DNA from: Filosporella fistucella
Lineage: Eukaryota; Ascomycota; Leotiomycetes; Helotiales
Length of the DNA: 64,000 bases
NCBI GenBank assembly: GCA_030077755.1
Contig: JAQJZZ010000012.1
Coordinates: forward strand, 496,001 to 560,000
Reading direction: 5' to 3'
Shown: piece after piece, positions 1 through 11,438 of the stretch
Position numbering within the stretch: position 1 is the stretch's first letter
Layout of the letters: every line of letters starts with the position of its first letter
Translations under genes and position numbers: made by a program
The notes under the pieces: model-generated
Databases searched by the model: none
Told to the model about the DNA's origin: nothing
The model's input: only the letters and a program-made list of their open reading frames with translations

Positions 1-421
1 TGGCAAGTTTCCCCGATTTCGTAAATACTCCAGAAATAGAGCATAATTCGTTGAGCTACACCGGTTTCTGTTTCTACATGTAGAAAAGTTTCCTCGAAAC
101 AGGTGGGCACCTTATCCATCTGTGTTTCAACCAAACCCAACCTCTGTCGAGCATGATCTCATTAGCACTTCCTCCTGGCTTCAGTACAAATACTTCTGGG
201 CCAATTTGGGGCTACTGCAATACCAAAGAGCTAGCTGTTCTCCCTGGGAACTTCAATTGTGCTCGTAAGTGCTTCTACTGCCTCTCAAGGCATTCTCAAC
301 TTACAAAAATCAGTATTCCAAGCACCTTGGCTGGCAACAGTAGATGATCCCTCACTTCAAGCAAGGCAAGCATCTCTTGTAACTTGCAATCTTAATCTCA
401 CTGCAATCAAAGATCGAATAT
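1..421. other. No supported gene (upstream of a gene relic)
   Basis: No convincing coding sequence is seen. A short open frame at 153-347 reads nothing recognisable. It may hold the missing, frameshifted N-terminus of the lactonase-like relic that becomes readable at about 422. Confidence 0.4.
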
Positions 422-1435
422 TTCAACACAACAGACTTCGTCACCTTCGACCCCTTACTCTTCACCTTAATCGGTCCCTCGGCGAAAGTAGACCATATCA
501 TAACCTTCCCACCAACCATCAATCACGAAGCATCCTGCTTCATGAATTCTACCAATCAATTATTTTTCGCCGCATGGGGCTTCGGACATGGCTGGCAATA
601 CCTTCTTGATGCCGATACCCATATTGTCCATAATATCACAACTGATCCACCTATCTGGAATGCACATGGATGTGTATATTACGAAGATCATTTATATGTA
701 GCTACCGATGATGGAGTTGTAACTCTAGGAGGAGATGGTCATCATGCTATTATTGTGAAGATTCATCCTAAGACATGGAAGGCAAAAACGTTGATAAACA
801 ATTTTCAAGAGTAGCCGTTTTTGGGATTTAATGATTTGGATATTGATCCGAATCAGAATATATGGGTTACGGACTCGATTTCTGGTTGGGTGCGATTTCC
901 TAAAAGATAAAAAACACACTTGATTCATTGCTAAGTATTGAACAGGGTAGAGACATAGTTTCAGGCTCTCCCCTCACCACGCCAGCAAGTCCATTTCATC
1001 AACACTACAACTATGGCTGCAAAATAGGCATTTCAAACCAAATGCAATGCCAATAGAATCGACTTCGCTGAAGATGGTACTCCCTACGTTGATTCCACAG
1101 GTATATCATCCGGTCGACCCAACGTCAAGGACCCTTTCAAAACACGTGCCTTATGGGCATATGATACTCGGGGAGGACAACCACTACTCCGAGACGAGAA
1201 TGCTATAAATGATTACTGTGACGGAGTAAGGGGAGGTAGAAATGATTATGTGTTTTGTGCTGCCGGAGATGGCGTTGATGTTGTGGATCCGAAAATGGGG
1301 TTTACGCTTGGGAGAATCAGGACGAGAGGTGGGAATGTGGCATTTGGGGGAGATGGACATTCGCTTTGGATTGTGGGAAGTGGAGGGGTATGGAAGGTTA
1401 CGGGCATCAGGGAGGGGTTGGACAGAAAGTGGTAG
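422..1435 (+). pseudogene. Decayed SMP-30/gluconolactonase-like (fungal D-lactonohydrolase-type) gene
   Basis: One reading frame can be followed from 422 to a terminal TAG at 1433-1435 and reads like the fungal SMP-30/gluconolactonase beta-propeller family. Visible blocks are a central TNQLFFAAWG segment, GFNDLDID followed by NIWVTDS, RALWAYD, FCAAGDGVDVVDP, and the end GGVWKVTGIREGLDRKW. Intact members are secreted or cytosolic lactone hydrolases. Here the frame is broken by TAG at 812-814, further TAA/TAG codons between about 905 and 965 (these could lie in a decayed intron), and TAG at 1025-1027. No start codon or signal peptide remains in frame. All the stops are TAA or TAG, as expected if CAA/CAG became stops by C-to-T change. 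The family call is good; the exact substrate is unknown. Confidence 0.75.
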
Positions 1436-1658
1436 AGATATGCGAGATGGAAAAGGGATTGTTAGGCATGTCGCGAAGAAGGGAGAGTTTGGCTAATATG
1501 ACTAACAGCTTATGAGCTAACAACATGAACGCACAAAGATACAAAGGATTGCAATATAAACTATCTGGTATAAAATAAACAAACAATATCACTCGTGGAC
1601 GCGTCAGCCGTGTCATAAGATGTGCGCTTTAGTAGACATGAAATTTTCAATCTCACCT

Positions 1659-1994
1659 TCAACCGTCCACTGTCTTTGACGTGTCTTCATTACTAGTCTT
1701 CGGCAAAAACTCTTTGAACTTCTCGAAGAAATCTTCATTATCACCGATCAAAGACTCAACCTGAGAATACACCTCTTCGATCGGACACGGACTTTGAGCG
1801 TAGCTCATCAAGATAGCGAGGAAGCGCTGATATATATCTGTTGGCACTGCTCTCTGCAGCTATTGTCAGAGTTTGATAAGTTGCTGGAGAAATTTCTACC
1901 AACATGCCTCTAGGTCATATAGAAATGCCATAGCTTTGCCTTTCCCAGCGAGAGAGCACGAAGGTGCTTCTGCAGTTTCTACTTTATCGTTCAT
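1659..1994 (-). CDS. Single PAH-domain (Sin3-type) microprotein
   Basis: Proposed two-exon gene of 92 residues: exon 1 1904-1994, exon 2 1659-1846, intron 1847-1903 (57 nt, CTGAC branch, GCAG acceptor). After an N-terminal tail of about 20 residues the protein is one paired amphipathic helix unit. It runs AMAFLYDLEALP, then DIYQRFLAIL, EEVYSQVESL and FFEKFKEFLPK, matching the four-helix Sin3 PAH pattern (A..FL..V, P.VY..FL.IL, V..RV..LF, L...F..FLP). PAH units in Sin3 bind short hydrophobic helices of transcription factors. No HID or HDAC-contact region is present, so the protein could only bind, not bridge. The open frame itself starts at a GTG, so the ATG at 1994 depends on the intron. TAG at 1860-1862 is an alternative acceptor but gives no good frame. 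It could also be a Sin3 gene fragment. Confidence 0.5.
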
Positions 1995-3329
1995 CTCGTG
2001 CAGATTCTACTTTCCCAAGGTGGGTGTTGTTGAAGATGGTTTTGATGAGGTAGGTAGGGCTGCAGCCTAAAAATGGAGATATTCGAACCTTCTCGCTTCG
2101 ATTGGTTGTTTGTGTACTGCGTAATTCAGCCTGAATCATACCTGCTGTTGCCCATGTGGCCGTGCCGTATTACTTTCGACAACTAAATAACTCGGAAGCA
2201 ACTTCCCAAATGCATCTTGGGTTTAGAAGCCGTTGACCATCTCACATATCCATAGAGGGTAATTAGATTGGCAGAAGATGAATGAGGAAATCACAATTAA
2301 AAATATAGGTGAAAGATACTCAATCTGCTTTAAGACTCGAAAAGTGTGAAAGACAATTGAGCAGTGTCATTATCAGACGAGCATACAGCTTCTTCTAAGT
2401 TTGATGAGGAAAACTAGAATTTTCCAATGTATCGGAACGAAAAGTCGAGCCATGAAATTACGATGTCGAAACAGACGCTGTTGGGCTGCTCGACTTTGCA
2501 ACAAGAAATATGAAATCTTGAATGGAGAAGAGAGACCCAAATAGCTATAACCTTGGTATTCCTAGCTCTCATTTACCACTTCTCTTGAGCCACGCTGATT
2601 CAGGCTTGAATAATTTTACATATTAATTAAGAAACCTTGTTTCTAGCCGATATGTAAGTCTGTCTGTACTGGAATTATGCACATCAGTGTTCAATTACTG
2701 TTTAGCTCAAGGCTTGGTCGATCAGAGAACCCTTATGATCCCGCAGGAAAAAGGTATAATGCCTCATGGTGCGCTAATCCTACGTATGAAGAATCCAACA
2801 CACGTTTGAAGCTTCCGGCATGATATCAGAGCACGCCATGTTGCCCATAGCTCCGAAGCCGCCCATATGGCTGGCTGAGAAGGTCATGCAATTTCCTATC
2901 TCCTCTCTATTATTCTACTAAGAACGATGCACAGTGGCTCAAAGCGCAACACCCACAACACTGAATAGTGGCTTGCTATACCCTCTTATGGAGGAGATGT
3001 TACGCTTTAGCGCCCATGTTGGCAAATCTTGGCCGTGGTTGGCAGAGGCTGAACGCCAAATATTGATCAGGCCATCCTGTCCCCATAACTCGGCAGCCGC
3101 AAGACATGGAGCCGGGACGGGACGAGAGGATATGTATCCTGATTCCGACCATATTGAACAGAAAAAGAAAGGAAAGTCTGCCGATCAAGCATTCCACTTG
3201 ATCTGCGAAATCTCTTGAAATATGGGGCTCCTCTATCATCTGGTAGCTGATTTGCTTCCAAAGCAAGTTACTATTTGATTATTAGAACTTTCGCCAAGAA
3301 CAGGTACATTTCAAAATAAAGAGTTCCGA
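1995..3329. other. Intergenic, no supported gene
   Basis: Only short overlapping open frames without recognisable sequence. AT-rich parts and stop codons in all frames. Probably holds the promoters of the divergent PAH gene and the HET gene. Confidence 0.5.
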
Positions 3330-6300
3330 ATGGCGCCATCTAGACAGCTCCCTCATTTCAATCCTGGGATTGCGAATCCAACATCGGCACCTGATGGCTT
3401 CCGCTGGGTATGCATCCCCGAGGAGCCAGGCTCTCTTGGCAGTCATCGTGGAGAACTTATCAAGTTCAACGACTCAAAATTCAGTACTATCAAAAATTTC
3501 AAATACGACAAATTATCGAATATGAGGTCACACATCCGACTACTGGAATTGATGGCAGGAGAGCCGGAGACTTCGGAGGTGGAATGCCAGCTGTTCGAAG
3601 GCGAAATCAGGAACGGCAGAGTGTGGCGCAAGAGGGATGACAAAGTTCAAACAGAGGAACTTGTTGAATATGAAGCTCTTTCTTGGTCCTGGGGGACTGA
3701 TCCACCAGACTGTCAACTTCTGATCAGGAAGGGCACGAAACGACTACAGAAACAGGCATCAAAAGATTTAGTTTGGGCTCTTCGATACCTCCGATATCCA
3801 AATACAGACCGCATTCTATGGGTCGATGCGATATGCATTGACCAGAAAAATGTTGAAGAGAAGAATCACCAAGTTCAGATGATGTCCCAGATATACAGTT
3901 ATGCAGATAGGGTTTGCGTCTGGCTTGGACTGGATGACAAGGAGAGTACTATGGCCATCAATTTCATCAAAAACGAAATCCTTCAGCTGGAGCACTTCGA
4001 TGACCTGTGTGCGGACGAAAGAAATTCCGTAAAATGGCAGTCACTTTTACTGCTGATGCAGAGACAATGGTTCTTCCGCCGCTGGGTTGTGCAAGAGATT
4101 GCACTAGCAAAGGATGCGATTATTTATTGCGGACCTGACGAAATAAGCTGGAAGGATTTCTCTGTGGCAGTGGAACTGTTTGTGGAAGTCGAAACTGCAA
4201 CGCATAGGCTGTCCGAAGTAATGAAAAAAGACCCTCGCTTCTACCACGTTCCTGGCTGGTTTGAGTTCGTATCCACACTTGGTGCAAGCCTCTTGGTGCA
4301 GGCAACGGGCATGGTCTTCAGGTATTACAAATCTGAAAAGCCGTTGGTCACCAAAGCAACTGTCAATTTAGTTGAACCGCCGGAAATTGCAGATCGAATC
4401 GATCCAGTGGCAGCGGCGAATAAAAATACAAGGAAAGTGAAAGACGGGTTTGCTTCACATCGCGGCGATTGGACTCCAATAGAGGGCGTAGACTCGTGGG
4501 AAATGACGGGTTCGGACCAGAGCGAGTCTGAAAATGAAAATGGTCAACAAGTAAGACACTTTCTGACGGTCGATGAATCAGACGACACAGACACAGATAC
4601 AGACAAGGATGAAAAAAGCGACAACGAAGAACAAGCGGTCAAAGAGAAAGATGAACCTAAAACCCGGAAAAATAGTGCACGCAACGTTGATACCCAGGCG
4701 AAACAGAGTCTCGAAAGGCACGGCGACTCCACAGCCGATGATCCAATATCACAAAGGCGACCACTGCTCAGTCTTGAGTATCTGGTCTCGAAGTTATCAA
4801 TTTTCGAGGCTACCGAACCTCGAGACTCAATCTATGCTCTGCTTGCAATCGCTAATGATGGATACCCATATGCTGAAGGGCAAGATGATGCAGTGTCGCA
4901 GAGTACACAAGAAATGTTGTCAGAAAGATTAGAGCAAAAACCGTTTCCTGTCAATTATGGTAGATCCTACGCGGATGTGTGCCAAATATTTATCGAATTT
5001 TGCATCGCTCGTTCCGATAAGTCAAGAGCTCTTGATATAATTTGTCGCCCTTGGGTACGTACTCATCATGCCAAGATTGTTCATAACACCTCCTTGATCA
5101 GGGAGACGAATGTATTTGTGGTAATGCGACTCTCCAGAAAGTACACGCTGATAATTCGTTAGGCTCCTGCAGCTAAGCCCGGAACATCGATACACTTCAA
5201 CAGAAAGAAGAAAACCCGGCGAATCAAAGATTGGGTGAAAGCATTTGATGTAGATCTCTCAAAATATGGCCATTCTGCTCATTGGTCGACCATCAAACGG
5301 TTCTATCCGGAGAAAGGAAGCACAGTGAGGGAGACACGGCTACCATCTTGGATACCAAAATTGGAAGGGGCACCATTTGCCATGTTTCCTCATGCCGGGA
5401 TCCATATTATGAAGATGGGGAGGAAAAATGCCGATCCACTGGTCGGCCTTCCACAAACTTCTAGGCACTACGATGCTGCACAGAACATGAAGGTCTCTTT
5501 GGAAGACCTGAGTTTCCGGAAACGTCGATGGCAAAACGCGCATTGCATGTTCGTCCGAGGCTTCATCCTAGAGACAGTGGAGAAGTCCACAGACTCATCG
5601 CAGTCTGGCAGTATCCCAGAGAAATGGTTAAACTTAGGTAAATGGACAATGGAAAAGGACCCAAACGATGATCCAGGCCCACCTGAAGAATTCTGGCGCA
5701 CGTTGGTAGCAGATCGAGGGAAAGAGGGTCTAAACCCGCCATATTATTACGCCAGGGCGTGTAAAGAATCGATTTACAAAGGCGGTCATGCAAGTGGAGC
5801 AGTCAACACTTCTGATCTGATCAACAACGAACGTAATTCAATAGTCGCTGAGTTTTGCCGACGTGTTCAAGCCGTCATCTGGAATCGATCACTAATCAAA
5901 ACCGATAGAGGTAATCTCGGCGTAGCAAATAAAGCTGTCAAACCAGGCGATTTGGTTTGCATCTTGTACGGCTGCAGTGTCCCTGTGATCCTTCGTCGCA
6001 AAGTCAAGTCAGCAAAGGTCGTCAAGCTCGAAGAATATGAGGACAAACATTTTGAGAAAATCGAAGGAGTGTTTCAGAAATGCATGGAAAGGGCTCGGGC
6101 GGCAAAGATACGAAGGCAAAGATGGAAGGCTCTGCCAGAGCGGGTAACCAAGGAACAGAAATCAAAAGGCAAATGGGGAAAGGAGGATGTCAGGGCGTGG
6201 AGAGAAGACTACTTCACCTTGGTAGAGAAACTGCGTGCTGAAGGGAGGTGGAGGGATAAGCCAGCTTTGCCGCATCGCAAAAATGCACATGCGAGGGTGC

Positions 6301-6944
6301 AGCCAGACTGCTACTACCGTTTTCTTGGGGAGTGTTATATACATGGCATGATGGATGGCGAAGCAATGCAACGGAAGTCGAGATATGAGGCGAGGATGGC
6401 TGAAGCTTGGGCAAAGAAAAAAGAAGAAGTTGAGTCTAACGTGACAAAGCTTGGTAATGAAACCCAGCCTGGGAGAGCTGAAAATCGGGTTCAAGAACAA
6501 GACGGTGTCGGAGCGCGAGAAGACTGTCAGGTGAGCGAGATATTCTCAACCATACAGGTGATAGAGGATAAAAATAAACCTGGAAAGCACTCGCTCGTTG
6601 ATGAAGTTGAAACGATTATTGAAAAAAATATAGGGTAAGCCAAATTGACACGTGTGCGAGGGAGGAAGAAGTCTAACAGCTGTGAAAGATCTCCTGAAGG
6701 TGGACAGCACACACATGACACGGCGAATACCATCAATCAAACAGAAAATTTTGACAGCAACAAAGGACAGGAGATCCCATCAATCCAGCAAGATTCAATA
6801 GGAGCTAGTGGCGAGGCACAAGCCGAAATACACTCGCAAGCAGGAGAGAGAGAGGTTGAGACAGCAGCAGAGAAAGACGAAAAAAAAGCGTGGAACGAAT
6901 ACCGAGGTGACTTGCTGTTGGATACAATATTTGAGCTTAGGTAA
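3330..6944 (+). CDS. HET-domain (heterokaryon incompatibility) protein, 1150 residues
   Basis: Three exons: 3330-5054, 5163-6634, 6689-6944. Introns 5055-5162 (GTACGT...GCTGATA..TTAG) and 6635-6688 (GTAAGC...CTAAC..AAAG) both keep the frame and remove the in-frame stops. The HET domain covers about residues 113-265: YEALSWSWG at 114-122, then ILWVDAICIDQ at 162-172, VCVWLG at 195-200 and FFRRWVVQEIALA at 248-260. The hallmark EPRDSIYALLAIA follows near 496-508. Between them lies a strongly acidic Asp/Glu/Thr insert (about 395-445). The second half is a long charged, partly coiled-coil region rich in Lys/Arg/Glu, with no recognised C-terminal domain. HET proteins trigger cell death on non-self fusion. 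No NACHT or STAND module is seen in this gene. The third exon is low complexity and is the least certain part. Confidence 0.85.
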
Positions 6945-7412
6945 AGGGAGGTTTTCGTTGGATTTTTACTTTCTTTTGTACCTGACACTTCATGGTTCAT
7001 TATATGCAAACGAAAATAAAACACATTCGTGACATCGTATTTCGTGATTTTGGGGTCCCAAAAGGGCTACAGGAGTATGTGCGGCGGTTTTAGGGAGCGC
7101 TATTCGCGACCTGCGCGGTATAGTTCTAGTAACTGTGACTTCTACACAATGACCAGGGAAGATTCCCGTCATATGCACCACCTGCCGTGGAAGGGTAACG
7201 TTGTCTTGCTTTCCACCATGAAGTCTTGCAGCCATAAGTCCTTCTCCGAATGTGCATATCACTTGTAGTATACCGTACACCTGTACTATATCGAGCATAT
7301 CGATAATGTTCAGCTAATTGAACGCTCTAAAGCTGAGAGTGCAATACCGAGTAGAGTCAAACGGGGCAGACTTCCATTGAAATGCGATCGGTCAGCCAAC
7401 GGGTTGGGGAGA

Positions 7413-7440
7413 GGGGGGGGGGGGGGGGGGGGGGGGGGGG
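7413..7440. repeat. G homopolymer of 28 bases
   Basis: 28 uninterrupted Gs on the + strand, preceded by shorter G groups at 7401-7409. It could form G-quadruplexes on this strand. The exact length may be a sequencing or assembly estimate. Confidence 0.9.
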
Positions 7441-8174
7441 AGGTTGCATGTTGCGATTGCGTCTCGATTTTTGGAGCGGAACTGATGGTACGCATCTCGA
7501 CTAAGAATTTCGCATTTCGAGGAGGCTTGTGGTGGTGATCTGGGGTTGACGTCCAGTGGATGTCGAAAGAATGAGAGTTGGGAAGACGCGACTCGGAAAG
7601 TGCTCACACGATCGGCAACGATAAACCGAGTACGAGCCATTGCCTCCAGCTTCAATAGTAGCAAGACTGGGCTGTGGTTCAGATACAAAAATTTGGGTCG
7701 CCGAGAACTGTGCAAAATGCGTAACTTTGATTCAGAATCTAGTAGCAAACTCAAAAATACCCTTCTCCTGTGTGGATAGCTGGGGTGCCAATGAATCGAT
7801 ATATCACTCTTCTGCAGTACACTCTGTGGTCACGAGGGCGTTTTAAATGAACAATATCTACCTAATCTTCCTGTGTAGAGAAGCAACGAAAGCATGTTGA
7901 GCCCGGCAGTAAGATACCTACACATAAGAACCTCCCTTGCTCGAAAAATCGATCCATGAACTAGTTTTCTGTCCACCTGTGTTGATAAGTGCCTCGTTTG
8001 GAAGTTCCACCTTATGGGGAATTTTGCTGTTGCACCATTGTCAAGCCTTTGACATGTAACAACTAGAAACTTCAACTGGCAATCTCAGTATGAGTGAGAG
8101 TACTCCTCATGCATTAGCCCAACGCTATCTATCCATCAAAAGCTGACACAAAGCATATAGATCATAAAATGAAA

Positions 8175-8202
8175 CGACCTCGAGATGGAATCCTCGAGGT
8201 CG
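8175..8202. repeat. Inverted repeat, 10-bp stem
   Basis: CGACCTCGAG (8175-8184) pairs perfectly with CTCGAGGTCG (8193-8202) around an 8-base loop. It lies about 380 bp upstream of the SDHC start codon. The stem contains two CTCGAG hexamers. Confidence 0.8.
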
Positions 8203-8580
8203 AGATTAACGACAGATCCTTCCTTCTCAGAACATATAAATGACGAATACCAATGACAAGACGCCAAAGGTGAGTCATTTCACCGTCGTTGCCACTCATA
8301 TCTGGCACTGTGGTGGATTGATGCTCATGATGAAAAAGAAGAGGTTTTTCGTCAAGCAAAAAATGTATGATAGTGGTATCAGTCACGTGAAATGACTAAG
8401 CACTTTGAATTGAAATCTGAGCCACACGATTGGTCTGCTATTGCCGAGGGTGCCAATTGAGAGATGGATGGATGTTCCGATAGACATTGACATGATCCGG
8501 TGAAGCTCGACAGCGACGACTCTTGTTCTCTCCACAACTACCATTGTCCTGCCTTCAGATAAACCCTCCACTCACTAATC

Positions 8581-9279
8581 ATGTTGGCGCAAAGAGCAGT
8601 GCAGCAATCGCTGCGCCGGGGTACGTCCAATCCCTTCTTCTGCAAAATATGGGCATCATTCCACTGCATGTCGTGATAGCTTCAATATCTAACAATCCCA
8701 CAGTCGTAGCCCGGCCGTCAATGTCTTCGCAGATGGCATTCAAGAAGTTTGCTTCGCCAATGGCAATCACATCTTCGTTACAGTCACGGTATGTGGAGCT
8801 TGGGAATACATGGGGACATGAACTGATATCTTGCCAGCCCAGTAACAACACAAAAGATGACTCCAGCAGATAGCTACGAAATCCTCGTTGCTCAACGAAA
8901 ACTCCGTCCTACCTCTCCACATCTCACTATCTACAAGCCACAAATCACAGCCTTTAACTCGATCATGCATCGATTCACCGGCTGCATTCTCTCGGGCGGG
9001 TTCTACGCTTTCGGGCTCGGATACTTGGTTGCACCTCTCTTTGGATGGCATCTTGATTCTGCCTCTCTGGCAGCAGCATTTGGAGCTCTACCTATCGCCG
9101 CGAAGGTGTTAGCGAAATTCGCATTTTCGTTACCGTTTACCTATCATAGCTTTAATGGTATCAGACATTTGGTATGGGATATGGGCAAGACTTTCACCAA
9201 CAAGGCTGTGATTCAGACTGGATTTTTCACAATTGGAATCTCAGCGGCCAGTGCTTTGTACTTGGCTCTGTTCTTTTAG
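8581..9279 (+). CDS. SDH3: Succinate dehydrogenase cytochrome b560 subunit (SDHC/Sdh3)
   Basis: Three exons: 8581-8620, 8704-8788, 8838-9279, giving 188 residues. The start ATG is followed by a mitochondrial presequence-like leader rich in Gln/Arg/Ser. The mature part starts near the SRPVTT..KMTP block known from fungal SDHC. SDHC anchors complex II in the inner mitochondrial membrane and helps form the ubiquinone site and haem b site. Seen here: SPHLTIYKPQIT (68-79), S83 and R87 of the quinone site, HRFTG (86-90), three hydrophobic helices, and YHSFNGIRHLVWD (144-156) with H145 and H152. The length fits the family. Odd points: residue 80 is Ala where most fungi have Trp, 84 is Ile, and 86 is His where other leotiomycete/dothideomycete SDHCs have Asn. 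It may therefore be a second SDHC copy rather than the core one. Confidence 0.93.
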
Positions 9280-10000
9280 GTGGGGTTTGGTAGGATAGAG
9301 GGGCATATCAATTGGTAGCGGGACAATGGGAGGGCATTTCATGCGTTTGTGTATCAATGAATGAAATTCGATTGCAGAAATATTGGATACGGCGGTGCAA
9401 CCTTGAAGCTTGGGCGTGAGAATGATACCTAACATCAAAGACTATATAATAGGAGGGAAGTCAACGGGATTGTGCGTGTATTTGCCATTGAATGGATCGA
9501 TTCCCCCTTCCCACTTGCACATTGCAAGCATCCAACGACAATAGTAGATCCTACCTGATTTGCGTAATCCTGTTAGAACAAGAAATCCACAGCATCTAAA
9601 ATATCACCCTCTATTGCATCTAAGCTAATCTATAAAACCCTAGAATCTCACCTCAACTTCCGTGAGCCCAAAGCTAATACTCATTGCATTCGGATTTCTC
9701 AATCCATGGGGGAGGCGAGGTTCTCATACAATCCAAGGAAAGGCATTCTACAATATGAAGCTCATACTAGTGCCTTGATCCTTCATCTTGTTATGTACGC
9801 ATTCAGCAGATCATCCAATTCATTCAATCTACCTCACGATCCCCTCAACAAGGTTCCAACATCCTATATTCATTCGCCCACCTTGCACAGATTGTCATTA
9901 CCCAGAGCCAATCCTTTACATCCGTTTCATAACCAATTTCTCATTCATCATGAAGTTCATTAAGTATAAACCAACCGAATTCCAACCAAACACATCCCTC
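9280..10000. other. Intergenic between convergent genes
   Basis: 3' flanks of the SDHC gene (+) and the cupin gene (-). The 85-codon open frame at 9706-9963 has no family signal. Nothing else is supported. Confidence 0.5.
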
Positions 10001-11041
10001 TCACAATTCCACCCCAACTTCACCAGGCTCAAAAGTAGCAAACTGAGCCATGATATCTCTCTGTTCCTTCTCTGTCAACATCTTGCCTCCTGCCATTGCT
10101 TCATTAATTGCCTATGAATGTCAGCGTCTCCGGTCCCTCTGCCGAAATCTAAATTCCTCATCATTCGGGAGCTTCTGTCCCAGCTCTCAAACCGCAGCCG
10201 TTACAGCGTATAAACGAATACTATCAATAAATAACATTCCCAACACCGCCATAAATCTTGAAATAAAACATAGAACAAGTCAAACTTGAACAAGTTTTCA
10301 ACTCTTGCCAGATTCATATGATAGGTAGCACCAATAACGAACTACAAGGAGAACAGAAAATTTCCATACCTTTGCCAACATCCTCAGATAATCCACATAA
10401 TAAGCCGGCGTAAGCGTCATGAAGAACTCAGCATCTTCTTCGAATGGGTTACTGAATGTATGGATACTCCTCGCTATGATCTTATCAGCCATTTTCCCAT
10501 CTCGGGTCTAATTCTCAACTTAAGAACGTGAGGGACGTATTGTAAGTTTTAACCACAAGCTTGAGGTTAAGATATGAAATAAGAAAGCGAGTTTGAGGCA
10601 AGAGCTAAGAAACGCAGGGAAAAGAGGAAGAAGAGCTCACTAGGAACAATAACATAATCCCCTGCAGAAGTATCTACATTCCCCTTATCAGTCGTGAAGC
10701 GAAGCTTTCCTTTCAAAACAAGGAAAGTCTCATCATGCATTCGATGCCACTTTTGATAGTCAGCTCTAATCTCCCTCTATACCCCTCTCCTCTCCATTAA
10801 CGCTCCGTCCCCATCCCCCCAAGCCAAATTTCAAATATAGAAGCTAACTCACATGCACAACTGGCCCCTTGGCACCGCCTTTAATCCCCAAAATCATCGT
10901 TCCAAGCCGATTATCAGTATTACTCCCATCTTCCAGGACCCGGATAGTCATAGGTCCCATACGCAGGATTTCGTCGTCGAGGGCCTCGCCCGCTTTAACG
11001 AGTTTGATGGGGCGGTATTGGAGTTTGTGAGAGGTGGGCAT
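10001..11041 (-). CDS. Small cupin-domain protein (single beta-barrel, metal site)
   Basis: Four exons on the minus strand: 10853-11041, 10641-10749, 10370-10473, 10001-10111; 170 residues. Splicing is supported because the two cupin motifs are assembled across introns. Motif 1 is H63-W-H65-R-M-H-D-E70 with G77 seven residues later (G(X)5HXH(X)4E(X)6G). Motif 2 is G93DYVIVPTRSIH104TFSN. The ligands H63, H65, E70 and H104 are all present, so it should bind a divalent metal. Related fungal cupins include quercetin-dioxygenase-like and other small dioxygenases or isomerases; the substrate cannot be read from sequence. There is no signal peptide. The last intron (10112-10369, 258 nt) is long for this genome and could hide one more small exon, although the flanking phases agree. 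Confidence 0.85.
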
Positions 11042-11438
11042 TTTGATTATTTTTTGGGGGGTGGGAATGAATTGGGAAAGAGAGGGATGAATGGGGAGAT
11101 TGCAGATGAGAATGGATATACAATGGAGGGGGAGCAGATGAGATGATCTTCACTAAATGATCCGAGCCGCTTGAACGTACCACGCTTCCAGCCCTACGGC
11201 GTCTCACATTTACCAGTTGATTGAGCCACTTTATGTATGTTTCGGGATGCGATGCGATGATCAACGTGATAGGCTGGGCAATCAATATCAGCCGATACCA
11301 CAAGTCAGAAGAATGTCTGGTCGCTGGTTATCATTTTTATTGCTTGCTACATCCTAAGATGACCCTATGTCTCTACAGACAAGACATACGTGTCACAGGC
11401 TTAGCACGCTCTATAGAATCATTTTTCGCTGCTCGTAA
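11042..11438. other. Intergenic, no supported gene
   Basis: Promoter side of the cupin gene. No coding signal is seen in either strand. Confidence 0.5.

Larger units (their letters stand above)
6945..8580. other. Intergenic with a long G homopolymer and a hairpin
   Basis: No coding sequence is supported; open frames here are short and overlapping. It contains a 28-base G run (7413-7440) and a 10-bp hairpin (8175-8202). The 3' part is the promoter side of the SDHC gene. Confidence 0.5.
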
